Below are positions 34,700 to 43,413 of a DNA stretch of 64,000 bases, piece by piece. Every line of letters begins with the position of its first letter. Within the stretch, counting starts at the first letter, position 1. Position numbers and translations under genes: made by a program. The stretch is taken from the NCBI GenBank assembly GCA_048267305.1, contig JBLWXT010000004.1:124001-188000 (forward strand), written 5' to 3'. The DNA is from Owenweeksia sp048267305 (lineage in GTDB: Bacteria; Bacteroidota; Bacteroidia; Flavobacteriales; Schleiferiaceae). Below the pieces are notes generated by a model. That model was not told the DNA's origin. It ran no database searches and saw only the letters and a program-made list of their open reading frames with translations.

Positions 34700-37600
34700 T
34701 TACCAGTCGTCATTGTAGTCGTAATTATTATACCTTCCACTGTATGCCGCACGCTTCCTTTGGTAAATTTCAATTTCCTTGAGGGTATCCTCAATTATTT
34801 CATCAATGTCATCCAGTTTCTTATTATAGTTTTCTCCCTTTTTAGCCATTACATAATCCACACTCATTTCGGGTTTGTCCTCAACCACTACATAGCGTAG
34901 CGACCACAACTTATCATCTTTCTTCTTTGTTCTGAAAAAATAAGCCACTGCAGGAAAAGGCTTAATGCTAATTTCCTCACTGCGGATGAAATGTATTGAA
35001 TCAAAATTATTGTTGTTGTAATTGGGCGTCATGGCCTTAGCCAGGCTTTCCTTTGTTAAATACTCTGCAGCCAGCAGGTTTAGCTTTTTTACACTGCTCA
35101 GGTATTCATAGGCCACAAAATGTGCTTGCGGATCTTTAGATACGTAGTTCCACATAGTATCAGGTACGTTAAAGTGTGGGGCTATCAGTGTCAGTTGATT
35201 GGCCAGCACCACTTTGTTATTGAGCTTTAGCACGTTGGTATAATGCTCCTTTACAGCCTTTTTCCCTGCAAAGGGAATGAGAAGTTTATTGTAAAGTGTA
35301 AGATCACTTTGTTTGCTGGAACTATAGGAGTTATAGGTGTTAATACGTTCGTCCCTAGCCCGTTGCTTTTTCAGCTCTACCTTGGCAAATCGCAATATGG
35401 TATTATACTTTTCACGCAGGTGAGATGATTTTACCAAGCCACTGTCCACCAAAGTGCTAAGGAGCCCGTAAATATGTGGTTTGTAGTCTTCAAAGTCGGT
35501 AAGGCCCAACAAACCCGGAAACATCATGGGGGCCAGTTCAAGCGAATCATCCAGCTCATTTATCAGGTTGGAGTAGGTGTATTCATTTGATGTAAACGGA
35601 GGTTCATCCAGTATAAGCTTTAAAAATACCTTGTTTGCCTTTTGGGTTTCAAAATCAGCCAGGGTTTCCAGTATCATAAACTGATAGGCTGAAGAGTCTA
35701 TATTGGTATAATAGAGTTGTTCCAAAAACGGAATATTATCATCATCCTTGAGCCAGGCCAGTTGGTTGAGTAATTCCAGCCTTTCGGTACGTGTAAAACC
35801 TTCGTACTTAAAGTTTACCACCACATCCTTAATCTTTGCAGCATCTGCATCTCTAAACCGCACCGAAGAGATGGAATTTTTGGCCTCAAAAACCTTTACA
35901 CTATCGCCACTTTCCAAATCTGCAAAAAACAAATCAGCTCTTGAGTTGGTAACCGGTATTCCAATTACCGTATCGCCAGTGGGGCGGAAGCTGGCAAAGG
36001 CTTTTTCTATAAAAGGTGAAATACTGGATTGATTATCGGCCCCGGCAAAAATGGAAAACAATGCATCGTTTTCAAGTATGTGTTTTACGCGGATAGCACG
36101 ATCTGTGTTAGTATCGGTAAGCCAGTATTCGCGGGCCTGAGATAAATAGCCAGGCCTTTCAATGGTGTATAAGGTGGTATCTCTTAAAATCCTAAGAGAA
36201 CCATCTTTAAAGGCTTCTTCTTTGTATTTCCAAAAATTCCCCAGGCTTTTAGCGGAACTGTATTTACCCATATATTCAAAACGAATTTTAACCTGCTCAC
36301 CGGTAGGTTCATTGGTTATCACTTTGATGTTTGTGCTTCCGCGGTAATCGTGATTTTCCTTATTCTTATTGCTGTATGAGTTTCTGCGCAAGCTTTGAAA
36401 AAAGGAGTCATAGTTATTGATATCCTTGGGAGCAGCCATTGTAATGTGAAAAACAGTATCCTGATATTCTTCAAATCCATTGGTATAATTCCAGTTTTCA
36501 AATTCAAAGGATTCAAAGAATTTGAGCCGTGCCTCTTCCGATTTATCCGTGGTGAGGAGGATTATATACTTAGGGCCTTCAAGGTGTATCTCTCCGTAAA
36601 GCAGCTGATTTTTTTTATTTGAGAGTTGAAAGCGAGAGTAGTCTCTTTTGCCATTATTGAGAAGATAAACCGTATCTAATTCCAGCTTTTTCTCTTCTCC
36701 TATTTTTCGGGCCATGTAGGTAAGTTCAAAGTCATCCTCTTCCAGATAATCAAAGTCGTAATACTGCCGTAAACCGGTGGCGTAGTAATTCTTATTGCTG
36801 TCGGTAGATTGTGCCCAAAAGGTGTAGTTGGGGTTGTAGAATGCCGCTTCGTATAGCTCTGTTCTAAGGTTTCCCGGCATATTTACCTTAAAGCCCCCAA
36901 ATCGGGGAGAGTAAACCTCAGATGTAGTTTGCCGATGTAGCCTGATGTTTTTAAAGAAGATTTCGGGCTGGGCAGATTTTGCAAAGTCTTTATGTCCTCC
37001 TACTTTAAAGATTATGATCTCCAGTGGGGTGAAGATTATCTGATAATGCTGAAAGTCTCCCTGTCTGGTTTTGTTGGTAATATCCATTGCGGGAAATCCA
37101 GAAACGGTAATACTTTTTTTGTCAATTATCTTTCCGGGGATATTCTCAAAGAGCAGGCTATCCAAACGCGACATATAAAAGCTCTCATCCTTGCCATACA
37201 CCAAACCAAAAGTGCTGATTCTGCGGATAGAGTAAAAGCTGCCATTGGCCATATCTGCAAAAACATACTCCTGATACGGCTGACTGATAAACTTTACGAG
37301 CTTTCCGGGAGCTTTGGTAGTTATAAAATTATCATCTGAGGTAAAGTCTGTAATTGGTTGGCTGTAAATGATTTCATCAATCTCATCCTTTTTGCCCATG
37401 CTTAGGGCAGAGATGTTTCTGTCTTCTGCCTCAACGGTATAACCCATTTTCCGCAGCAGGTTTATAACGCCATGGTTTCCCGGGAGGTGAGCAGCGCCAA
37501 CCCCGGTAAATACAACCCCGGTTTTCATTAAGGAATCCATACCATTTACCATAATTTCATTGCGGTCATCAAGCATGTATTTGCGATGGTATTTCCCCGG

Positions 37601-38287
37601 ATTTGTAGAGCTGGTAATAGTATCCAGTAAATCGAGATTTCCCTTTCTATAGGCATCCTCCAACAAATCGTTCCAATTGGTGAAATTCCCTAAGAGAGCT
37701 TTAGCCTGACGGTCTGTAATTCTTACGGCATCCGGATCTGCACGATTGGCCATAAGCACACTTTTAAAGGATTCCTGATAATCCTCCAGCGCCACTATTT
37801 TTTTGTTTTTCTTTTTTCCTGTTTGAAAGATGAACAAATCCAGATAGGTGTTTTCCTCAAAATTTTGCTCGTAGGTATTATTCCTGTAAAGCAGGGAGTT
37901 TAGCATATCCTGATCGCGGGAGAGGTAGTATTCAAGCTCTTTTTGCTTAGGCTCCTTGGGCACAAATGAACTGTATAGAGGATATCGGTTAGAAGAGGTT
38001 CCGTAGGAAGCGGAAAAGAAATCGTGGTACAATTTTGAGGTTGTCAAATCTTCCACCCAGTATTCGGGATTGGTTTCCAAAGCAATTATATCAGCACTTT
38101 CCAGCGCATCAAAAAATGTTTCACCAAGGTGAAAGGCTACACGGTTGCTTACGTGCATGGTGCCATAGAGGTAGGAGGGCTTTTCCAGTCCATTGCCGCT
38201 AATTTTCCAAAGTAGGCCCTGGTATTCATTTTTGGATTGAGCCAGCATAGTTAGTGGAAGAAGAAGAAAGATGAAATATCGTAGCAT
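34700..38287 (-). CDS. giant TraB/GumN-domain secreted protein
   Basis: A 1195-residue exported protein. A signal peptide (MLRYFIFLLLPLTMLAQ) is followed by a TraB/GumN domain over about 20-290, with SYLYGTMHVSNRVAFHLGE (the GTMH strand) and FTGVGAAHLPGNHGVINLLRKMGY (the GxxH end motif). TraB-type domains resemble TIKI metalloproteases. The remaining about 900 residues have beta-rich segments (KAPGKLVKFISQPYQEYVF) and a helical HEAT-like part after about 860. The function of this large form is not known. It is a single gene with a terminator. Length is several times that of ordinary GumN proteins (about 300 aa). Confidence 0.8.
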   Translation of the reverse strand: MLRYFIFLLLPLTMLAQSKNEYQGLLWKISGNGLEKPSYLYGTMHVSNRVAFHLGETFFDALESADIIALETNPEYWVEDLTTSKLYHDFFSASYGTSSNRYPLYSSFVPKEPKQKELEYYLSRDQDMLNSLLYRNNTYEQNFEENTYLDLFIFQTGKKKNKKIVALEDYQESFKSVLMANRADPDAVRITDRQAKALLGNFTNWNDLLEDAYRKGNLDLLDTITSSTNPGKYHRKYMLDDRNEIMVNGMDSLMKTGVVFTGVGAAHLPGNHGVINLLRKMGYTVEAEDRNISALSMGKKDEIDEIIYSQPITDFTSDDNFITTKAPGKLVKFISQPYQEYVFADMANGSFYSIRRISTFGLVYGKDESFYMSRLDSLLFENIPGKIIDKKSITVSGFPAMDITNKTRQGDFQHYQIIFTPLEIIIFKVGGHKDFAKSAQPEIFFKNIRLHRQTTSEVYSPRFGGFKVNMPGNLRTELYEAAFYNPNYTFWAQSTDSNKNYYATGLRQYYDFDYLEEDDFELTYMARKIGEEKKLELDTVYLLNNGKRDYSRFQLSNKKNQLLYGEIHLEGPKYIILLTTDKSEEARLKFFESFEFENWNYTNGFEEYQDTVFHITMAAPKDINNYDSFFQSLRRNSYSNKNKENHDYRGSTNIKVITNEPTGEQVKIRFEYMGKYSSAKSLGNFWKYKEEAFKDGSLRILRDTTLYTIERPGYLSQAREYWLTDTNTDRAIRVKHILENDALFSIFAGADNQSSISPFIEKAFASFRPTGDTVIGIPVTNSRADLFFADLESGDSVKVFEAKNSISSVRFRDADAAKIKDVVVNFKYEGFTRTERLELLNQLAWLKDDDNIPFLEQLYYTNIDSSAYQFMILETLADFETQKANKVFLKLILDEPPFTSNEYTYSNLINELDDSLELAPMMFPGLLGLTDFEDYKPHIYGLLSTLVDSGLVKSSHLREKYNTILRFAKVELKKQRARDERINTYNSYSSSKQSDLTLYNKLLIPFAGKKAVKEHYTNVLKLNNKVVLANQLTLIAPHFNVPDTMWNYVSKDPQAHFVAYEYLSSVKKLNLLAAEYLTKESLAKAMTPNYNNNNFDSIHFIRSEEISIKPFPAVAYFFRTKKKDDKLWSLRYVVVEDKPEMSVDYVMAKKGENYNKKLDDIDEIIEDTLKEIEIYQRKRAAYSGRYNNYDYNDDW

Positions 38288-38433
38288 GAAAAAAGGAGTT
38301 CGGGTGAGTTATTACAACGTTAATTTTACGCAATTATAGTGTACCTCAGTCAGAAAAATGAATTGAATGCGCGGAATGACTTACAAAACCACCAAGTTGA
38401 AACCGTACAACCTATCATTAGTATTGACTAACC

Positions 38434-38468
38434 TTTGGCGATACAGAGGCCTTCAGACCTTAATTTTG
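38434..38468 (+). promoter_or_regulatory. promoter of the DUF6265 gene
   Basis: TTTG (38434-38437), 23-nt spacer, TAATTTTG (38461-38468, full match). It supports the ATG at 38483 and excludes the upstream frame opening at 38435, which overlaps the -33 box. Confidence 0.68.
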
Positions 38469-38482
38469 CCTTTTCAAAAAAT

Positions 38483-38932
38483 ATGAAAGCACTAAGCATC
38501 CTTTTAGCATTATTTCTTGTAAATGTAGGACCACAGCAATCTCCCATAGATCAGCTAGATTGGATTTTGGGGACCTGGGCCCGCCCGGCCAATAACGAAA
38601 AGCGACAATCCTTTGAAATTTGGGAAAAGGTTTCGGACACCAAATACAAGGGGTTTGGTTACACCTTAAAAAATGGAGACACCACCTTTTCTGAAAAATT
38701 GGAAATCATAGAAAAAGCTGGCGATCTGTTTTATGTGGCGCATGTATCGCATAATAAGTCTCCGGTGTTTTTTAAGTTTACTACCATTAGTGATACCCTT
38801 TTTATATGTGAAAACCCTATACACGATTTCCCTAAGGAGATTGCCTACAGAAGGGATGGGAACAACTTATACGCCCATGTAGCTGCAGGAAATCGTAAAA
38901 TTGATTTTGCCTTTAAGAGGGTAGAGGAGTAG
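38483..38932 (+). CDS. DUF6265 family exported protein
   Basis: A 149-residue protein with a signal peptide (MKALSILLALFLVNVGPQQS). The mature part shows LDWILGTW near its start, then EIWEKVSDTKYKGFGYTLKNGDT, E-K-L-E-I, and ENPIHDFPKEIAYRRDG, the NPxHDFPxxIxY phrase being diagnostic for DUF6265. It is probably a small lipocalin-like beta barrel binding a hydrophobic ligand, by resemblance only. The start is set by the promoter boxes. The stop is 1 nt from the end of the convergent DksA-like gene. Confidence 0.8.
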   Translation: MKALSILLALFLVNVGPQQSPIDQLDWILGTWARPANNEKRQSFEIWEKVSDTKYKGFGYTLKNGDTTFSEKLEIIEKAGDLFYVAHVSHNKSPVFFKFTTISDTLFICENPIHDFPKEIAYRRDGNNLYAHVAAGNRKIDFAFKRVEE

Positions 38933-38933
38933 G

Positions 38934-39266
38934 CTAGCTGGCACAGTTTACACAAAACCGGCTTTGAGGCATCAATAAAATTCTCCCCAATGGAATTTCA
39001 TGTTTACAGCGGGCACATTTGCCAAAGTCTGCTTCACGTACTTTGGGCAGTATGTTTTTTAAGCCCAAAAGCTTGTGCTCGGCAGTGCGCAAAGCAGCTT
39101 CAACAACCGAGCGGTTATTGATGGCATCCATTCTCGATACTCGTCCAATAGCATTTTCAGGACCAATGGGTTTTGTAAGCTCCTTGTATTCCAATACTGA
39201 ATTCTCGGTTTTTGTAATTTCCTCTTGAATCAGTTTCTCAATTTCATCCAGCTGCTTATCCTTCAT
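38934..39266 (-). CDS. TraR/DksA-type zinc-finger protein
   Basis: A 110-residue protein of the DksA/TraR family, which binds the RNA polymerase secondary channel. A coiled-coil N-terminal part (about 1-75, with ALRTAEHKLLGLKNIL) leads to a four-Cys zinc finger: CARCKHEIPLGRILLMPQSR and then FCVNCAS, that is CxxC-x17-CxxC. It is shorter than E. coli DksA (151 aa). Its ATG overlaps the stop of the GreA-like gene upstream (TAATG), so two secondary-channel factors are translationally coupled here. Confidence 0.88.
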   Translation of the reverse strand: MKDKQLDEIEKLIQEEITKTENSVLEYKELTKPIGPENAIGRVSRMDAINNRSVVEAALRTAEHKLLGLKNILPKVREADFGKCARCKHEIPLGRILLMPQSRFCVNCAS

Positions 39267-39730
39267 TATGTTATAGATTTAATCTGAAAGGACTTTCCGT
39301 TGAATGAAATACCGTCACCTGTAGCTTTCCCAAGCATAGCCTGAGCCAGAGGAGAGGTGGGGGCCATAACAAAAACCTCCTGATTGTCAATTTGCATTTT
39401 ACCTATTCCTACCGCAATAAAATAATAGCCACTATCGGTTTCCACTAAAGCGCCAGATTGCACCTTATCGTAAACCTTTGTTGCATTTACACGGCTCAGA
39501 ATAGTTTGCAGCTTTTGAGTTTCGGCCAGCTGCCTTCCCATTTTTTCCTGTTCCAGCTGAATCATGGCACGGCCGGTTTCGTGTTTGTCACCAGCCGTGC
39601 TTTTGGCCTCTGAGCCAAGCGCCTCTCTACTTTCTGCGAAAGCGGAGTTTAATTGCTCCAGTTTTTTGGTGATTAAAGTGAGGCAATTTGTGTAAAGCTG
39701 TTGTTTGAATAGTAATTTTTGATTGGTCAT
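39266..39730 (-). CDS. GreA/GreB-like transcription factor
   Basis: A 154-residue protein starting at the ATG at 39730; the frame to 39877 overlaps the divergent PrsW-like gene. The N-terminal half is a coiled coil (LTLITKKLEQLNSAFAESRE, then EQEKMGRQLAETQKLQTIL). The C-terminal half has VQSGALVETDSGYYFIAVGIGKMQID and MAPTSPLAQAMLGKATGDGISFNG, the GreA/GreB C-terminal FKBP-like fold, where SPLA..ALLGK is typical. Gre factors rescue backtracked RNA polymerase. Relatives are sometimes mislabelled 3-oxoacyl-ACP synthase. It is coupled to the DksA-like gene. Confidence 0.82.
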   Translation of the reverse strand: MTNQKLLFKQQLYTNCLTLITKKLEQLNSAFAESREALGSEAKSTAGDKHETGRAMIQLEQEKMGRQLAETQKLQTILSRVNATKVYDKVQSGALVETDSGYYFIAVGIGKMQIDNQEVFVMAPTSPLAQAMLGKATGDGISFNGKSFQIKSIT

Positions 39731-39831
39731 ATTTATAAGAGGAGTAGAGAGCAAATGTACTTTTTCAAGCGATGAGAGTTTTAGCTCCTGATTAGGCAGC
39801 TTCGATAGAATTTGAAAGTGATAGGGACATA

Positions 39832-41388
39832 ATGTTCCATTATTCCTTAGTTTTCGAAGCTCAATCACTAAAAGCAACTATGGTACTACTGGCAATTTCC
39901 TTAATTCTATTGATCTACTTCGGTTATGGAGATTTTGTTGAAGCCAGGGAAACCAACAATCAGAAAGCCCAGGCCTATCAAAGAAGGTCGGTAACTATCA
40001 TCGGGATCTTGCTGTTTATGGGTTATGGGCTTTATCTCATCCATCCGGATATAAGTGCCCGGTTGGGTATATTCCAAAGCAACAACGCTCGCTTTACTGC
40101 TTCTATAATTTTCGCTTTTGCTATTTCGTATCTCTGGTTTATGTTTTTCAGGGCTCTCGATATTTTTGAAAGGGAGAAATCGGGTCCATTGATTATTCTT
40201 TTTGTGCTGGCCTGCGTCTCACTTTTTCTGGTTTTCCCCATTGGTGATTTTTTGAGAGGCTTTGGTTTTGCATTGGACGGCACCTTTGTTGGCGATTTTA
40301 TCTATTGTGTTCTTGTAATTGGAGTTCCTGAGGAATTGGTGAAAATCCTTCCCTTTTTGCTGATGCTGCGGTTTACCCGATCTATTAATGAGCCCTACGA
40401 TTATATTTTATACGGAGGAGTTTGCGCTTTAGGGTTTGCCTTTATGGAGAATATCCAATATCTCAATAGCTCAAGTATGATGGCCCTTGCCGGGAGGGCA
40501 CTTTACAGCACGGTAAGCCATATTTTTGATACCAGTATTATCTGCTACTTTCTGGCTATAGCCCATTTCAAAAAGAAAAATTCAGTTTTAGCCTTTTTCA
40601 AGGGATTCATTCTGGCAGCGCTTGCCCATGGTTTCTATGATTTCTGGGTTATCACCGAAAGTGTTTCATACCCATTGCTTACCATCTTCTTTTTTTTGGC
40701 CTCTATTCATGTGCTGGTAATGATGATCAACAATCTGATCAATATCTCTCCCTATTACAAACCTGAACGGATGTTGCGCACCGCTAAGTACAAGTTTTAC
40801 CTCACCACTTATCTGGTGGCAGTTTTGGTGCTGGGTTTTGTGTTTATGCTTTTTTCAAAAGGGCAGGAGTGGGCCTATGCCTTTGCCAGGGGTGCCGCCT
40901 TTTTCGATTCGTATGTGTTGATGTATTTAGTGGTGAGCTTTACCAGCCTCAATGTGGTGCATGGTTACATCATGCCACTGCGTATTAAAAAAATGCTTCT
41001 TCCGCTCATAAACCGTTACCCCAATTATTTGGGATTAAAAGTGCGGTTGAGCAGTGCCGAAACCTCATGGACTGTTAGACTGGATGAGCTTTCAGAGCAA
41101 TTGCCACTAGAGGGTGTCTTGACAAAAAGAATGGTGGTAGGTGGAAATTTTAACTGGTATGAAGTAACTATCGCGAACATGCCATTGGAGTGGGCCGAGC
41201 TCAATTATCGGATTATGATTGTACCAACTAAGTTTAACAAACATCTATTTAACGGTGATCCACAACATTGCAGAGTAGCTCTGGTAAAGAGTTCTGTTGA
41301 CAGAGACACACCTTTGGTGGAAGAATCCGAAATCGAAAAAATGGCCGTTGGTTACCTCATGGCTTTAGAGCCTGCCATACAGGTTTAA
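39832..41388 (+). CDS. PrsW-family intramembrane protease
   Basis: A 518-residue membrane protein with about nine spans in residues 15-385 and a soluble tail of about 130 residues. The PrsW (M82) signature is present: VPEELVKILPFLLM (the EExxK motif), ALGFAFMENIQYL (FxxxEN), SHIFDTSIICYFLAIAHF (H) and ALAHGFYDFW (AHxxYD). PrsW cleaves anti-sigma factors in the membrane in Bacillus. I see no sigma/anti-sigma pair in this window. ATG 39832 is used; ATG 39880 is a possible later start. The C-terminal tail is an addition not seen in short PrsW proteins. Confidence 0.85.
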   Translation: MFHYSLVFEAQSLKATMVLLAISLILLIYFGYGDFVEARETNNQKAQAYQRRSVTIIGILLFMGYGLYLIHPDISARLGIFQSNNARFTASIIFAFAISYLWFMFFRALDIFEREKSGPLIILFVLACVSLFLVFPIGDFLRGFGFALDGTFVGDFIYCVLVIGVPEELVKILPFLLMLRFTRSINEPYDYILYGGVCALGFAFMENIQYLNSSSMMALAGRALYSTVSHIFDTSIICYFLAIAHFKKKNSVLAFFKGFILAALAHGFYDFWVITESVSYPLLTIFFFLASIHVLVMMINNLINISPYYKPERMLRTAKYKFYLTTYLVAVLVLGFVFMLFSKGQEWAYAFARGAAFFDSYVLMYLVVSFTSLNVVHGYIMPLRIKKMLLPLINRYPNYLGLKVRLSSAETSWTVRLDELSEQLPLEGVLTKRMVVGGNFNWYEVTIANMPLEWAELNYRIMIVPTKFNKHLFNGDPQHCRVALVKSSVDRDTPLVEESEIEKMAVGYLMALEPAIQV

Positions 41389-41412
41389 ATTAAGCATAAT
41401 ATGAACAGTTCA

Positions 41413-41450
41413 GCTTCCCGCTCTGGTCGAAGCACTCAGGCTGACAAGGC
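41413..41450. repeat. short dispersed repeat, family R, copy 1
   Basis: The minus strand reads TGTCAGCCTGAGTGCTTCGA and onward. It belongs to the same short repeat family as the block inside the dehydratase gene (54831-54925) and the blocks around 49751-51546. It lies in the intergenic gap after the PrsW-like gene. Confidence 0.6.
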
Positions 41451-41495
41451 TTTTAACCTTCAACTAATAACCTTCAACATTAATTTCGAAGAATC

Positions 41496-43121
41496 TTAAA
41501 CCATCGCTCCTTTCAGCGCCTCGCGTTGCTCCTGTATTTTTGGATCGCTGATGTATTCGTCATATTCCAGCAATTTATCCATCATGCCGTTAGGACTAAT
41601 CTCAATAATACGGTTGGCCACCGTTTGTGTGAAAGTATGGTCATGAGAAGTAAACAGTATGGTACCCTTAAACTCCTTCAATGAGTTGTTTAGGGCCTGA
41701 ATAGACTCCAGATCAAGGTGATTGGTAGGCTCGTCAAGCATCAATACGTTTCCTTCCTTCAACATCATGCGGCTAAGCATACAGCGCATTTTTTCACCTC
41801 CACTAAGTACCGAAGCAGATTTAAAAACCTCCTCACCTGTAAAAAGCATCTTTCCTAAAAAGCCACGTACATATACTTCATCCTTATTTTCAGAGTACTG
41901 ACGAAGCCAATCCACCAGGTTGTCTTTGGTATCAAAAAACTTGTCGTTATGATTAGGAAGGTAAGAGGTGGTAATGGTTTGCCCATAGGTAAGGCTACCG
42001 GTATCGGGCTGTAGATTACCGTTCAAAATCTCAAACAAAGTGGTTATGGCCAGGCTGTTATCACTTATGAATGTAACTTTATCGCCACGGTTAATCTTAA
42101 AGTTTAAGTCCTTAAACAGTAAAGTTCCATCTTCTGAATGGGCACTTAGATTTTCAACTTCTAGTACCTGGTCACCAGCCTGGCGCTCCTGATTAAAAAT
42201 GATAGCTGGGTACTTACGGCTACTGGCCTGAATTTCGTCAACATTAATTTTTTCCAAAAGCTTTTTACGGCTGGTGGCCTGCTTACTTTTAGAGGCATTC
42301 GCGCTAAAGCGGGAAATAAATTCCTGAAGCTCCTTGCGCTTCTCTTCGGCCTTTTTATTGGCTGATGAACGTTGGCGCAGTGCCAACTGGCTGCTCTCGT
42401 ACCAAAAGGAATAGTTTCCTGTATATAGTTTTATTTTCTGGAAGTCGATGTCGGCAATGTTGGTACACACGGCATCCAAAAAGTGACGGTCATGCGAAAC
42501 CACAATTACCGTATTTCTGAAATTCAAAAGGAAATCCTCTAACCAACCAATGGTTTTCAAATCAAGGTCGTTGGTAGGCTCATCCAATATCAATACATCA
42601 GGATTACCAAAAAGGGCCTGCGCCAGAAGCACACGCACCTTGTAGCTACCTTCCATATCACTCATATACTTAAAGTGATCGGCCTCCTCAATACCCAATC
42701 CACTAAGTAGTGAAGCGGCATCGCTCTCAGCATTCCAGCCGTCCATCTCCGCAAATTTCTCCTCCAGGTCTGCGGCTTTAATTCCATCAGCTTCGCTAAA
42801 GTCTTCCTTAGCGTAGATGGCATCTTTCTCCTGCATTAATTTCCAAAGCTGCTTGTGGCCCATCATCACCGTATGTAGCACAGTGTGCATGTCATAATCT
42901 GCGTGATTTTGCGAAAGCACGGCCATCCTTTTTCCTGGCTCTAAAGACACCGTACCAGTGGTGGGTGATATTTCGCCCGAAAGAATTTTCAGGAAAGTAG
43001 ATTTTCCGGCACCGTTAGCACCAATTAAGCCATAGCATCTTTCACCATGAAATTTGATGTTAACGTCATCAAAAAGAACTCGTTTGCCGTACTGAAGGGA
43101 GATGTTATTTGCCTGAATCAT
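41496..43121 (-). CDS. ABC-F family ATPase, YbiT-like
   Basis: A 541-residue cytoplasmic protein with two ABC ATPase domains and no membrane part, of the ABC-F translation-factor family. Domain 1 has Walker A GANGAGKST (about 34-42), and LILDEPTNDLDL as Walker B. The linker contains SRFSANASKSKQATSRKKLL, as in YbiT. Domain 2 has the signature LSGGEKMR and Walker B VLMLDEPTNHLDL, but its Walker A position (about 350-365, TFISDNSLAITTLFEIL) has lost the GxxGxGKS/T residues. Only site 1 looks competent for the usual phosphate binding. The role is probably ribosome-associated. Confidence 0.9.
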   Translation of the reverse strand: MIQANNISLQYGKRVLFDDVNIKFHGERCYGLIGANGAGKSTFLKILSGEISPTTGTVSLEPGKRMAVLSQNHADYDMHTVLHTVMMGHKQLWKLMQEKDAIYAKEDFSEADGIKAADLEEKFAEMDGWNAESDAASLLSGLGIEEADHFKYMSDMEGSYKVRVLLAQALFGNPDVLILDEPTNDLDLKTIGWLEDFLLNFRNTVIVVSHDRHFLDAVCTNIADIDFQKIKLYTGNYSFWYESSQLALRQRSSANKKAEEKRKELQEFISRFSANASKSKQATSRKKLLEKINVDEIQASSRKYPAIIFNQERQAGDQVLEVENLSAHSEDGTLLFKDLNFKINRGDKVTFISDNSLAITTLFEILNGNLQPDTGSLTYGQTITTSYLPNHNDKFFDTKDNLVDWLRQYSENKDEVYVRGFLGKMLFTGEEVFKSASVLSGGEKMRCMLSRMMLKEGNVLMLDEPTNHLDLESIQALNNSLKEFKGTILFTSHDHTFTQTVANRIIEISPNGMMDKLLEYDEYISDPKIQEQREALKGAMV

Positions 43122-43140
43122 AGCCTTAATTTTGAGCGTG

Positions 43141-43148
43141 CAAAAGTA
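43141..43148 (-). promoter_or_regulatory. -7 promoter box for the ABC-F gene
   Basis: Minus strand TACTTTTG matches TAnnTTTG exactly, 19 nt before the ATG. Confidence 0.65.
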
Positions 43149-43189
43149 AGACGATTAATTTGGAAAAGGTAGGTTGGGGAGTTCTAATT

Positions 43190-43328
43190 TCACCATCCTG
43201 TCCCCCTCAAGGGTGATAGCTGCACGTTGCGTTTATCCCCCTATTAATCAACAATCTTTACCCATAAACAAAACGTTGCCTGTATAGGAGCTGCATTAAT
43301 CCCCCCTTGGGGGCACGCAGGGGGGTGA
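43190..43328. repeat. imperfect inverted repeat pair in intergenic region
   Basis: Two arms of about 34-39 nt (43190-43223 and 43290-43328) are imperfect reverse complements, each with a small CCCCC-AA-GGG hairpin of its own and a TCACC/GGTGA outer end; a 66-nt spacer lies between. This is the layout of a paired REP/BIME-like element or small MITE. The gap (43122-43413) has no gene. Confidence 0.6.
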
Positions 43329-43413
43329 TTTTTATTGTTCTTTCAAGCAAATTGGGTATTAAGTTATTTCGAAACCTGATTAAGTTGTTATTTAGAGACT
43401 TCAAAAGGGTTTT

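Noticed and set aside
36992..37339. 115-residue ORF opposite the TraB/GumN gene
   Set aside because: No motif, no promoter, entirely inside a conserved gene on the other strand.
39731..39877. N-terminal extension of the GreA-like protein
   Set aside because: The 49 extra residues overlap the divergent PrsW-like gene start and do not resemble Gre factors; the ATG at 39730 fits the coiled coil.
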